A stretch of DNA of 64,000 nt from Hyphomicrobiaceae bacterium (GTDB lineage: Bacteria > Pseudomonadota > Alphaproteobacteria > Rhizobiales > Hyphomicrobiaceae), in the NCBI GenBank assembly GCA_021730785.1, contig JAKFWF010000022.1, positions 1-64,000 on the forward strand, written 5' to 3'. The position numbers and the translations under genes are program-made. The stretch's first letter is position 1. Each line of letters opens with the position of its first letter. Shown piece by piece: positions 49,092-57,421 of the stretch. The notes below the pieces were generated by a model, which saw nothing but the letters and a program-made list of their open reading frames with translations, did not search any database and was not told the origin of the DNA.

Positions 49092-49271
49092 ATTCGGATC
49101 TGTTGTACGGCGTGTAATGGATGAACTGGATCGAGCGCGAACCCGGCGCTGGTGACCGGCTCGTGCGCCGTTGCGTTCGCGGCGCCGCTGGGCGTAGCGC
49201 TCGACACCATCCTTGGCAATCGCCGCGAGCGGCCGATTTCGCCGGCCATTCTCCAGCCGTTGTCGCCGTGA
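49088..49271 (+). pseudogene. Possible degraded small gene after DUF4166
   Basis: An ATG overlapping the DUF4166 stop begins MNSDLLYGV then stops at TAA (49115-49117). The same frame continues WMNWIER, and in the next frame a coding-like, GC3-rich stretch reads NPALVTGSCAVAFAAPLG to a TGA at 49269-49271. A stop plus a frameshift in an ancestral membrane-protein-like gene would explain both. No homologue recognised. The rest of this 303-bp spacer (to 49394) shows nothing I can support. Confidence 0.3.
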
Positions 49272-49394
49272 TACCCGGACGATCCTGCGCCAGCATCGAT
49301 CGCTGCGCAACGCGCTTGTTGCCCGCTTGGCGGACCTTGGGCGATCCGCTAGACGTGGCCGATCTGCCGATTCGGTTACTTCGAGGGCCCTGCC

Positions 49395-50894
49395 ATGTTC
49401 CCGACCCCGCGCGCCGACCTGAAGCCCAACACCGCCGATTTCGAGCGCCTGCCGCTGGTCAAGCCCACGGGCTTCCGCGAGTACGACGCGCGCTGGCTGT
49501 TCCCGCAGGAAATCAACCTCATGGGGTTGAACGCCATCGGGCTCGGCCTGGCCACGTTGTTTGCTGCACGCGGCGTGCCCAAGCGCTTCGTCGTCGGCCA
49601 CGATTTCCGCTGGTACTCGGGCTCGGTCAAGCAGGCGCTGATTAACGGTCTGCTGGCGGGGGGCGCCGAGGTCCACGACATCGGCCTTGCGCTGTCGCCG
49701 ATGGCCTATTACGCGCAGTTCGCGCTCGACGTGGAAGGCGTCGCCATGGTCACGGCAAGCCATAACGACAACGGCTGGACCGGCATCAAGATGGGCATGA
49801 ACCGGCCCATGACGTTCGGCCCCGACGAGATGACGGCGCTGAAGGACATCGTGCTCGGCGGCAAGTTCGAGCAGCGGGTCGGCGGGCGCTACATCTTCGT
49901 CGAGAACTTCGCGGCAAAGTACATCGCGTCCCTCACCGACCGCCCGAAACTGAAGCGCAAGTTGCGCGTGGTCGCGGCCTGCGGCAACGGCACGGCCGGT
50001 GCGTTCGCCCCGCAGGTGCTGGCGGCGATCGGCTGCGAAGTGATACCGCTCGACGTCGAACTCGACCACTCGTTCCCGCGCTACAACCCGAACCCCGAAG
50101 ACATGAAGATGCTGCACGCAATGGCGGATGCCGTCGTCAAGCACAAGGCAGATGTGGGCCTCGGCTTCGACGGCGACGGCGACCGCTGTGGCGTCGTGGA
50201 CAACGAGGGCCACGAGATCTTCGCCGACAAGGTTGGTGTGATGCTGGCCCGCGATTTGTCGGCGATCCACAAGGGCGCGAAGTTCGTCGCCGACGTGAAG
50301 TCGACCGGGCTGTTCGTTACCGACCCGGTCCTGCAGGCGAACGGGGCAACCACGACCTACTGGAAGACCGGCCACAGCTACATGAAGCGGCACACCCACG
50401 AGGTGAAGGCGCTCGTCGGCTTCGAGAAGTCCGGCCACTTCTTCTTCCAGCCGCCGCTCGGGCGCGGCTATGACGATGGTCTGATCGCCGGCATCGCGGT
50501 GTGCGACATGCTCGACCGCGCCGCGGGTAGAACCATGGCCGACCTGCACCGCGCGTTACCCAAGACCTGGTCTTCGCCCACCATGTCGCCGCATTGCGGC
50601 GACGAAGTAAAATATGGCGTGGTCGATCGCATGGTCGCGCACTACAAGGCGCTCGCCGAACAGGGCGCGACAGTCTGCGGGCAAAAAATCCGCGATCTCG
50701 TGACCGTCAATGGCGTGCGCGTGACCTTGGCCGATGGCACCTGGGGGCTCGTTCGCGCGTCGTCGAACAAGCCCGAGCTGGTGGTCGTGGTCGAGAGTCC
50801 GGTGTCGGAGGCCAACATGCGTGCGATCTTCGCCGATATCGACGGCCATCTCGCCAAGTTCCCGGAGGTTGGGGCTTACAATCAGAAGATCTGA
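49395..50894 (+). CDS. Phosphomannomutase/phosphoglucomutase
   Basis: A 499-residue alpha-D-phosphohexomutase (AlgC/ManB class) that interconverts hexose 6- and 1-phosphates for surface polysaccharide precursors. The phosphoserine loop is TASHNDNGWTG with S122. The metal loop is GFDGDGDRCG with D259, D261 and D263. The sugar-binding GFEKSGHFFF and C-terminal phosphate-binding RASSNKPELVV are present. A Rieske oxygenase gene begins 95 bp downstream. Confidence 0.93.
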   Translation: MFPTPRADLKPNTADFERLPLVKPTGFREYDARWLFPQEINLMGLNAIGLGLATLFAARGVPKRFVVGHDFRWYSGSVKQALINGLLAGGAEVHDIGLALSPMAYYAQFALDVEGVAMVTASHNDNGWTGIKMGMNRPMTFGPDEMTALKDIVLGGKFEQRVGGRYIFVENFAAKYIASLTDRPKLKRKLRVVAACGNGTAGAFAPQVLAAIGCEVIPLDVELDHSFPRYNPNPEDMKMLHAMADAVVKHKADVGLGFDGDGDRCGVVDNEGHEIFADKVGVMLARDLSAIHKGAKFVADVKSTGLFVTDPVLQANGATTTYWKTGHSYMKRHTHEVKALVGFEKSGHFFFQPPLGRGYDDGLIAGIAVCDMLDRAAGRTMADLHRALPKTWSSPTMSPHCGDEVKYGVVDRMVAHYKALAEQGATVCGQKIRDLVTVNGVRVTLADGTWGLVRASSNKPELVVVVESPVSEANMRAIFADIDGHLAKFPEVGAYNQKI

Positions 50895-50989
50895 AGACGG
50901 CAGCCACACTTGCCGGACCCCCTGGCCACAAGTCCGAGGCTGGGGCAGAGTTGTTCGCCCAGAGCAGCCCCATGCCCGAGGCCGGAATC

Positions 50990-52159
50990 ATGCCAAGTTC
51001 CCACACCGACGCTCTGCTGTCGTCACTACGCGAGACGGCGGGAAAACCGCTTGGCGAAGCGACTGCCATGCATCCGGGCCTCTATCGCAGCGAGGAGATC
51101 CTTGCTCTCGAACAGCGCGAGATCTTCGCCAAGGAGTGGCTGTGTCTTGGCCGCAGCGCCGACATCCCGGCCAGCGGCGACTACCTCACCTTCGCGATCG
51201 GCGACCAGCCCGTCGTCGCCATCCGCAACCGCGACGGCAGCATCAAGACGCACGCCAATGTCTGCCTGCACCGCATGATGCGGCTGCTCGACGGCTGCGG
51301 CAACGCCAAGCGCATCGTGTGCCCCTATCATGCGTGGACCTACGACCTCGACGGCCGTTTGATCGGTGCTGCGCAGATGGGGCGCGCGCACGACGATCCA
51401 ACGAGTTCGTTCAATCCGCGCGCGCATGTCCTGCCGTCGATTCGCACCGAGATCTGGCAGGGCTGGATCTACGTGACGCTGAATGCGGCAGCGCCGCCGG
51501 TCGCAACCATGCTGGCGCCGCTGACCGAGGTGGTCGATCGCTATGCCCAGGAGCACTACGTGCCGGTCGCGCGCGAGGACTTCGTGTGGCACACCAACTG
51601 GAAGCTGCTGACCGAGAACTTCATGGAGAGTTATCACCTCCCCGTCGCGCACCGGGCGACGGTCGGCGCGTGGTTCCCGGTGGAGACCAACGGCTTTCCA
51701 GCCGACGTGCACCCGCACTTCACCTATCAGACCTTCACCAAGAGCCACGATGCCGCCTATGGGCTGGCACATGCCACCAACACGCGTCTCACCGGCGTGT
51801 GGCGCCACACCTCGGTGATGCCGACCGTGTTCCCATCACACATGTACGTGCTGGCGCCCGATCACCTGTGGTATCTGTCATTGCGCCCGCGCGGTACGGG
51901 GCAAGTGGATGTCCGGTTCGGTGTGGCAGTGGCGCCCGAGCGGCTTGCTGCAGTCGCCGACAAGGCCAAGTTCGTCGCCGATACGATCGCCTTTTTCGAT
52001 CAAGTCAACGGCGAGGACAAGCTGGTGGTGCAAGGCATCTACGAGGGCGCGAAGGCGCCGCTGTCGGTGCCAGGCCGCCTGTCCTGGATGGAGCGCGAGA
52101 TCCACGATTTCATCGGCTATCTCGCGCGCAGGCTCAGCCCGGCTGCAGAACGTGGATGA
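50990..52159 (+). CDS. Rieske non-haem iron oxygenase, alpha-subunit type
   Basis: A 389-residue oxygenase. The Rieske [2Fe-2S] ligands are C92-x-H94 (CLHR) and C111-x2-H114 (CPYH). The mononuclear iron site has H216 and H221 in ESYHLPVAH. This places it among ring-hydroxylating or choline/carnitine-monooxygenase-like alpha subunits; substrate is not clear. No beta subunit or reductase is adjacent. ATG 50990 with GAGG 8 bases upstream is preferred over ATG 50972. Its 3' end overlaps the convergent ABM gene by 26 bp. Confidence 0.88.
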   Translation: MPSSHTDALLSSLRETAGKPLGEATAMHPGLYRSEEILALEQREIFAKEWLCLGRSADIPASGDYLTFAIGDQPVVAIRNRDGSIKTHANVCLHRMMRLLDGCGNAKRIVCPYHAWTYDLDGRLIGAAQMGRAHDDPTSSFNPRAHVLPSIRTEIWQGWIYVTLNAAAPPVATMLAPLTEVVDRYAQEHYVPVAREDFVWHTNWKLLTENFMESYHLPVAHRATVGAWFPVETNGFPADVHPHFTYQTFTKSHDAAYGLAHATNTRLTGVWRHTSVMPTVFPSHMYVLAPDHLWYLSLRPRGTGQVDVRFGVAVAPERLAAVADKAKFVADTIAFFDQVNGEDKLVVQGIYEGAKAPLSVPGRLSWMEREIHDFIGYLARRLSPAAERG

Positions 52160-52442
52160 CGCGGGCGGCAACCATGTCGCGCACCTTGGCGCCGTAGGCC
52201 ACCATGTGCGGCGCTGCCGCGTGCGCAGCGAGTGTGGCGGCGCTCTCCCATTTCTCGACGACGACGAAGGTATCGGGCCCGAGCTTGGTCTGGATCGGCC
52301 CGATGGCGTCGGCATCGATCGCGGGACCGTATTCGATGCAGCCCGCCTCGGCCAACACGGCTGGACAGTTGGCATGGAAGATCTTCAAGACGGCATCGCG
52401 CATGCCGGGCTTGGTGGTGATCATGGCAAGAACATGGATCAT
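52134..52442 (-). CDS. ABM-domain (antibiotic biosynthesis monooxygenase-like) protein
   Basis: A 102-residue dimeric ferredoxin-like fold of the ABM/YgiN class, with MIHVLAMITTKPGMRD, CIEYGP and VVVEKWESAATLAAH. Such proteins act as small cofactor-free monooxygenases or quinol-related enzymes; the exact role is unknown. The start at 52442 gives the standard ABM length; an upstream in-frame start would add 13 residues. It is convergent with the Rieske gene. Confidence 0.85.
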   Translation of the reverse strand: MIHVLAMITTKPGMRDAVLKIFHANCPAVLAEAGCIEYGPAIDADAIGPIQTKLGPDTFVVVEKWESAATLAAHAAAPHMVAYGAKVRDMVAARVIHVLQPG

Positions 52443-52494
52443 GGCGGCAACTCGCGAAGTGGGGTGAAGGCTGGATGGCACGGTATGGCGTCGC

Positions 52495-53307
52495 TCACTG
52501 GCCGTGGTAGGCCTGCTCGGTTTCCCAGGCGATGGTTTGCAGGAACTTGGCTGTCGCCTCGTCGAGACCGGCGGTGTATTTCAGCCCCTCGGGCGATTTC
52601 TTGAACAGCGCGGCATAGGTCGAAAGGGCCGCAAGATATGAACCGGCAAGGCTCGGATGCCGCTTGTCGGCCGCATGCAGCACAAGCTCCGGCCGCTTGG
52701 CGATTGCGCGGGCGAAGGCGAGCCCTACCGGGATCACCAGTGCGCGGTGCTCGTTACCGGCCTGCGTATAGGCCTCCGCCAGCTGCGCCGTCATCTCCGG
52801 CTTGTCGGCATAGGCCCACGACATGAAGAACACCGGCTCCGCGCCGTGGCGGCGCAGGCTGTCGCTTTGCTTCTTCGCAAACGTCTTGAAGGTGTCCTGC
52901 AGCTTCGGGTGGATCGGGCACAAGCTGCAGTCCATGACAACCGCCACGTCGAACAGCTTGTTCGGCCGATTGAACACGATCTCATTGCTGCGGGTGAACG
53001 AGTATCTGCCGATCGCATCGGGCCGGAAGTAGCTGTCGACGTCGTGCCAGTCGATGCCGGAACCACTGATCGTCACCATGGTCATGCGCAATTGTCCGCG
53101 GCCTTCGGCGGCGGCCACCAGTTCGCGCATGTGCGTCGTGATGCCGTTGTTGTAGTAGAAAAAGCTGTTGCCGATGAAGATCGCCGACGTGGGCGCGCCG
53201 GTTTCCAGCTTGCCGACGGTGGGCGCGGTCTCGGCGCCGGCGGTCGAGGCCAGGGCGCAGAGCGCGATGGCGCTGAACAGCTGGCGCAGGTGAGTTGCGA
53301 GTGACAT
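52495..53307 (-). CDS. Exported SGNH-like hydrolase family protein
   Basis: A 270-residue protein with a signal peptide (FSAIALCALASTAGAE). The GNSFFYYNNG motif near residue 45 resembles block I of SGNH hydrolases, and DKRHPSLAGSYLAAL near the end supplies the Asp-x-x-His pair. Together they suggest an esterase-like fold (DUF4886-like) acting outside the cytoplasm; substrate unknown. ATG 53307 has GGAA upstream; a longer in-frame start adds 56 residues that hide the signal peptide. Same strand as the ABM gene, 52 bp away. Confidence 0.75.
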   Translation of the reverse strand: MSLATHLRQLFSAIALCALASTAGAETAPTVGKLETGAPTSAIFIGNSFFYYNNGITTHMRELVAAAEGRGQLRMTMVTISGSGIDWHDVDSYFRPDAIGRYSFTRSNEIVFNRPNKLFDVAVVMDCSLCPIHPKLQDTFKTFAKKQSDSLRRHGAEPVFFMSWAYADKPEMTAQLAEAYTQAGNEHRALVIPVGLAFARAIAKRPELVLHAADKRHPSLAGSYLAALSTYAALFKKSPEGLKYTAGLDEATAKFLQTIAWETEQAYHGQ

Positions 53308-53492
53308 GGGCGGTTTCCTCTCGGTCCGATTGCGCGGTGTAGCCATTTGGGCATGGCCGGATGGTCGGGCGCAAGAGCCCGTTTGCGTGGTGCAGCGACT
53401 GTGCGCGTCGACCGCAGGTTTCGGGTCGCCGCCGTGTGCGCCGAGCGCTACAACTGATGCAGCCTCGCTAAGCAACCAGGCAGGATGACTCC

Positions 53493-54395
53493 ATGCTTCA
53501 GAACCTCGACACCGAAACGCAGCCCCTCCGCCCCCTCGATGGCGATGCCTCGCGCGACTATGCCCTCGTGCGCCGTGCCATCAAGTTCCTCTCCGAGCAT
53601 TGGACCGACCACCCCGACCTCGATGATCTCGCGCGCCACATTGGGCTGTCCACGGCGCACACCCAGAAGCTGTTCAAGCGCTGGTGCGGGTTGTCGCCGA
53701 AGGAGTTCGTCCAGGCGATCACCGTCGATCACGCCCGCTCGCTGCTGGGCGGGGCTGCGAGCATTCTGGATGCCGCGCACGAGGTTGGCTTGTCGGGCGG
53801 CAGCCGGTTGCACGATCTGTTCGTCGACCACGAGGCGATGACGCCCGGCGACTACAAGCGCCGTGGCGAGGGACTAGCCATAGTCTACGGCTTCCATCCT
53901 TCGCCGTTCGGCGAGGTGCTGGTGCTGGCGACGGCGCGGGGCGTCGCCGGGTTAGCCTTTGTTGACGAGGACAACAACCAGACAAGGGCCGAGGCACTCG
54001 CTGACATGACGAGCCGGTGGCCGGCTGCAACCTTTGTCGAGAATACGGCCGGCACCTCGGCGCATGTGACGCGCATCTTCGAGCCCGCCGCATGGCAGCC
54101 CGAGCAACCGGTGCGCCTCGTCTTGATCGGCACGGATTTCGAGGTGCGGGTGTGGGAGGCCCTGTTGAGAATTCCCATGGGCCGCGCGGTCAGCTACGCC
54201 GACATCGCCCGGCACCTGGGCAAGCCGAGCGCGTCGCGGGCGGTGGGCTCGGCGGTCGGGCGCAATCCGATCTCGTTCGTCGTCCCCTGCCACCGCGTGC
54301 TTCGCGGCGACGGCACCCTCGGCGGCTACCACTGGGAGTTGACCCGCAAGAAGGCGCTGATCGGCTGGGAGACCGGGCGGGTGGGGCGGTCGTGA
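53493..54395 (+). CDS. Ada-type AraC regulator / methylated-DNA-cysteine methyltransferase
   Basis: A 300-residue fusion. An AraC-type helix-turn-helix (about residues 25-125, LDDLARHIGLSTAHTQKLFKRW) is followed by the O6-alkylguanine methyltransferase domain with acceptor C266 in PCHRVLRG and the RAVGSAVGRNP helix. It lacks the N-terminal Cys-zinc domain of E. coli Ada, so it would sense base damage rather than phosphotriesters. It repairs O6-methylguanine by suicide transfer. Confidence 0.92.
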   Translation: MLQNLDTETQPLRPLDGDASRDYALVRRAIKFLSEHWTDHPDLDDLARHIGLSTAHTQKLFKRWCGLSPKEFVQAITVDHARSLLGGAASILDAAHEVGLSGGSRLHDLFVDHEAMTPGDYKRRGEGLAIVYGFHPSPFGEVLVLATARGVAGLAFVDEDNNQTRAEALADMTSRWPAATFVENTAGTSAHVTRIFEPAAWQPEQPVRLVLIGTDFEVRVWEALLRIPMGRAVSYADIARHLGKPSASRAVGSAVGRNPISFVVPCHRVLRGDGTLGGYHWELTRKKALIGWETGRVGRS

Positions 54396-54407
54396 CAGGT
54401 CTTCATA

Positions 54408-54713
54408 TCAGTCTTCAGGGGTAAATGACGTGCGATCCTGCGCGTGATGGAAAAGCGCCAAGACGCGGACAATTTGCGCTGCGGTTTCGATCCGATAAAT
54501 TACGACAAATGGAGTTTTTGGGATGTAACTCTCAATCAGTTGGTCGACCGCAAGCGGCCGGCCTAAACGCGGATGATCCGCCAGGACGATCGCCAAAAAA
54601 CGTTCGACGCGTGCGAATGTCTTGGGTGCGGTCGCCGGTCCATGGCGGCCGATGCCATATTCAAGCTGATGTTCGATCTACTCCTGTGCTGCCGGAGTGA
54701 TGACGACCTTCAT
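54408..54713 (-). pseudogene. ParE/RelE-family toxin with in-frame amber stop
   Basis: The minus strand from ATG 54713 reads MKVVITPAAQE, then TAG at 54680-54678, then continues in the same frame with IEHQLEYGIGRHGPAT and RLGRPLAVDQLIESYIPKTPF to a TGA, a full-length ParE/RelE-type toxin of about 100 codons. The stop is one substitution from CAG. The start overlaps the antitoxin stop (ATGA), as in intact modules. Only a late, incomplete frame could restart, so the toxin is probably inactive unless the stop is suppressed. Confidence 0.8.
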
Positions 54714-54952
54714 GGGCTGCGAGCGATGCCGAGTTTGTTTGCCAAGCGGTCGAATACGATGTCGACCGGATCACCCTCATCACGATCAGCCTCGGCAATC
54801 GATCGCTCGAGTTGGGCGCGCTGCTCGGCCGACATGGTGTCATAAAACGAGGTGCGGACGGCGCGCTCATATAGCTGCTCAGCCAGTTCCCGTCGCTCGC
54901 CCACTGGTAGGGTCTGAAACAATTCGATGATCTGCGCCTGTGTTCGGGTCAT
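54710..54952 (-). CDS. Antitoxin of a ParE/RelE-type module
   Basis: An 80-residue acidic, helical protein (MTRTQAQIIELFQTLPVGERRELAEQLYERA) of the addiction-module antitoxin type. It is encoded just upstream of, and overlapping, the toxin frame by 4 bases. With the toxin interrupted it may now be an orphan. The start at 54952 is chosen because the frame upstream lacks antitoxin-like sequence. Confidence 0.72.
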   Translation of the reverse strand: MTRTQAQIIELFQTLPVGERRELAEQLYERAVRTSFYDTMSAEQRAQLERSIAEADRDEGDPVDIVFDRLANKLGIARSP

Positions 54953-55022
54953 GGCAAATGGTACCCTAGAATTGCTCCCCGGGTCATCTGCCAGCAAGCA
55001 GGCCACCTGGTTTCATAAAAAT

Positions 55023-55053
55023 TGACACATCATGTTGTCAGGTCAGATTGACA
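55023..55053. promoter_or_regulatory. PpsR/CrtJ-type operator upstream of bchG
   Basis: TGTCAGGTCAGATTGACA (55036-55053) matches the TGT-N12-ACA consensus of PpsR/CrtJ, the redox-responsive repressor of photosynthesis genes, as a perfect TGTCA-N8-TGACA inverted repeat. A further TGACA at 55023-55027 gives three half-sites at 13-bp spacing. It overlaps the -35 box of the promoter below. Confidence 0.7.
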
Positions 55054-55075
55054 CTTATCGGATCATCGCCATAAT
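55048..55075 (+). promoter_or_regulatory. bchG promoter
   Basis: TTGACA (55048-55053), a 16-bp spacer and CATAAT (55070-55075) form a near-consensus sigma-70 promoter. The predicted start, about 55082, touches the bchG ATG at 55083, so the transcript may be leaderless. The -35 is buried in the PpsR-type palindrome. Confidence 0.65.
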
Positions 55076-55082
55076 TGGGCGC

Positions 55083-56018
55083 ATGACGAGGTCGGCCACA
55101 CCCTCTGTTCCCAACACTGCCACGGGCACCGCCACGCGCCCGCATCCAGCCGTCGTGCTCGAGCTGCTGAAGCCCGTCACCTGGTTCCCGCCCATGTGGG
55201 CGTTCGGTTGCGGCGTGGTGTCGTCGGGGCAGGCGTCGCTCGACAAATGGCACCTGATCGCTGCCGGCATCCTGCTCGCTGGACCCTTCGTGTGCGCCAT
55301 GAGCCAGGCCGTCAACGACTGGTATGACCGCCACGTCGACGCCATCAACGAGCCGAACCGGCCGATTCCGTCTGGCCGCATGCCCGGGCGCTGGGGGCTC
55401 TATGTGGCCTGCGTGTGGACCCTACTCTCGCTCGCGGTCGGTGCGATGCTCGGCACGTGGGTGTTCGGCGCAACCATCGTCGGCGTCGCACTCGCCTGGG
55501 CCTACAGCGCACCGCCATTGCGGCTGAAGGAGAACGGCTGGTGGGGCAACGCTGCCTGCGGCCTGTGCTACGAGGGGCTCGCCTGGGTGACAGGTGCAGC
55601 CGTCATGCTCGGCGGCGCGCTGCCCAACGGGCAGGTTCTGACGCTCGCTGGCCTCTATAGCCTCGGCGCCCACGGCATCATGACGCTCAACGATTTCAAG
55701 TCGATCGAGGGTGACCGGCGGATGGGCGTCAAATCCCTGCCCGTGATGCTCGGGCCGGAGCGGGCCGGTTGGGTCGCCTGCCTGTTCATGGTGGTGGCGC
55801 AGGTCGTCGTCGTTACCCTGCTGTTCGCCTGGGCACGCCCTTATCACGGTGCACTTGTTTGCGCGGCGTTGGTGGCACAAGTCTACTTCATGCGGCGCCT
55901 GCTCACTGACCCGGCCAAGCTCGCACCCTGGTACAACGCCACCGGTGTGATGATGTTCGTACTTGGCATGATGGTCAGCGCCCACGCCGTCAGCCCACTT
56001 CCCGGAGTTGCGCCATGA
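55083..56018 (+). CDS. bchG: Bacteriochlorophyll synthase (BchG/ChlG-type prenyltransferase)
   Basis: A 311-residue UbiA-superfamily membrane enzyme that attaches a C20 prenyl group to (bacterio)chlorophyllide. KPVTWFPPMWAFGCG is diagnostic of BchG/ChlG. The Asp-rich site is NDWYDRHVDAINEP, and a second motif NDFKSIEGDRRMG lies in the C-terminal half. About eight membrane helices. The ATG at 55083 gives the family's usual short N-terminus; a start at 55032 would lie inside the promoter. It overlaps the next gene by 4 bases. Confidence 0.93.
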   Translation: MTRSATPSVPNTATGTATRPHPAVVLELLKPVTWFPPMWAFGCGVVSSGQASLDKWHLIAAGILLAGPFVCAMSQAVNDWYDRHVDAINEPNRPIPSGRMPGRWGLYVACVWTLLSLAVGAMLGTWVFGATIVGVALAWAYSAPPLRLKENGWWGNAACGLCYEGLAWVTGAAVMLGGALPNGQVLTLAGLYSLGAHGIMTLNDFKSIEGDRRMGVKSLPVMLGPERAGWVACLFMVVAQVVVVTLLFAWARPYHGALVCAALVAQVYFMRRLLTDPAKLAPWYNATGVMMFVLGMMVSAHAVSPLPGVAP

Positions 56019-57409
56019 CTGAACAGGCAGCCCTGCGGCATCTCGGCTGGATCGGCATTATCCGCCTGGGGCTCGTGCAGACGTCGATCGGCGCCATCGT
56101 TGTAATGACCACTTCGACACTGAACCGCATCATGGTGGTCGAGCTGGCGTTGCCCGCCATGGTGCCGGGCGCGCTGGTGGCGCTGCACTACGCCATGCAG
56201 GCGCTACGCCCGCGCATGGGGCACGGCTCGGACCTGGGAGGGCGACGCACTCCTTGGATCATTGGCGGAGTGATCGTGCTGGCCCTCGGCGGCGTGATCG
56301 CATCTGCCGGTACCGCTTTGATGGCGGCCAGCTTCTACGCTGGTCTGCTCCTCGCGATCGTCGGGTTCATTGCCATCGGCGCCGGCGTCAGCGCGGCGGG
56401 CACCACACTACTGGTGCTGCTGACCAAGCGCACAACCGAGGCCCACCGTCCGGCCGCGGCAACGATCGTATGGCTGATGATGATCGCCGGCTTCGCGCTG
56501 ACCGGAAGCATGGCCGGGCGTATGCTCGATCCGTTCTCGCCGCTGCGGCTCGTCGGCGTGACCGCGCTGGTGTGTCTCATCGCCGTGGTCGTCACCGTTT
56601 TCGCCATCTGGGGCATCGAAGACAATACCGATGCGGTGGCCGCGACTGCGCCCGAGGGACCCAAGACGGCGTTCCGCGCCGCACTGGTCGAGACCTGGGC
56701 CGACCCCAAGGCTCGCCTGTTCACGATCTTCGTATTCGTATCGATGGTCGCCTTCAGTGCCCAGGACCTGATCCTCGAACCATTCGCCGCCATCCTGTAC
56801 AATCTAACTGTCGGGCAGACGACCGTCCTGTCGGGCCTGCAGAATCAGGGCGTGTTCGTGGGCATGACCATTGTTGCGGTAGCCGGTACCGCGATCGGCG
56901 GCCCGCGGCTCGGCTCGCTGCGGCTGTGGACCATCGCCGGATGCCTCGCCTCGGCGCTGGCGCTCGCGGGGCTCGTCGTCGCGGCATTTGCCGGCCGCAG
57001 CTGGCCGATCAACGCCAATGTCTTCCTGCTCGGCCTCGCCAATGGCGTGTATGCCAGCGCCGCCATCGCCTCGATGATGAGCCTCGCCGGCCAGGGGCGG
57101 CAATCGCGCGAGGGTGTTCGCATGGGGCTGTGGGGCGCCGCCCAAGGCATCGCCTTCGGTCTTGGAGGCTTCGCCGGGACCGCGGTCAGCGATCTCGTTC
57201 GCTACATCGTTGGTTCACAGACGCTGGCCTATGCGTCAGTGTTTGCGGCCGAAGTCACGCTGTTTGTTCTGGCAGCAGTTCTGGCAGCCCGCGTCGGCGA
57301 CGTGCGCCATGCTTCGGCGGTTCCATCGACCACTCGCGGCACGGCGATCAAGGACGGCTGGACGAGCCGGTGGACATCGACAGTTTCGGTTTCAAGAGGC
57401 AGGGCTTAG
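56015..57409 (+). CDS. PucC/Bch2-family transporter-like protein of the photosynthesis cluster
   Basis: A 464-residue major-facilitator-fold membrane protein of the BCD/PucC family, with about 12 helices. LGWIGIIRLGLVQTSIGAIVVMTTSTLNRIM and MSLAGQGRQSREGVRMGLWGAAQGIAFG are the family blocks. Members between bchG and bchP (ORF428/Bch2 type) are thought to assist pigment delivery or light-harvesting complex assembly. Start overlaps the bchG stop (ATGA). bchP follows 12 bp on. Confidence 0.9.
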   Translation: MTEQAALRHLGWIGIIRLGLVQTSIGAIVVMTTSTLNRIMVVELALPAMVPGALVALHYAMQALRPRMGHGSDLGGRRTPWIIGGVIVLALGGVIASAGTALMAASFYAGLLLAIVGFIAIGAGVSAAGTTLLVLLTKRTTEAHRPAAATIVWLMMIAGFALTGSMAGRMLDPFSPLRLVGVTALVCLIAVVVTVFAIWGIEDNTDAVAATAPEGPKTAFRAALVETWADPKARLFTIFVFVSMVAFSAQDLILEPFAAILYNLTVGQTTVLSGLQNQGVFVGMTIVAVAGTAIGGPRLGSLRLWTIAGCLASALALAGLVVAAFAGRSWPINANVFLLGLANGVYASAAIASMMSLAGQGRQSREGVRMGLWGAAQGIAFGLGGFAGTAVSDLVRYIVGSQTLAYASVFAAEVTLFVLAAVLAARVGDVRHASAVPSTTRGTAIKDGWTSRWTSTVSVSRGRA

Positions 57410-57421
57410 GGGAGCAAAGTC

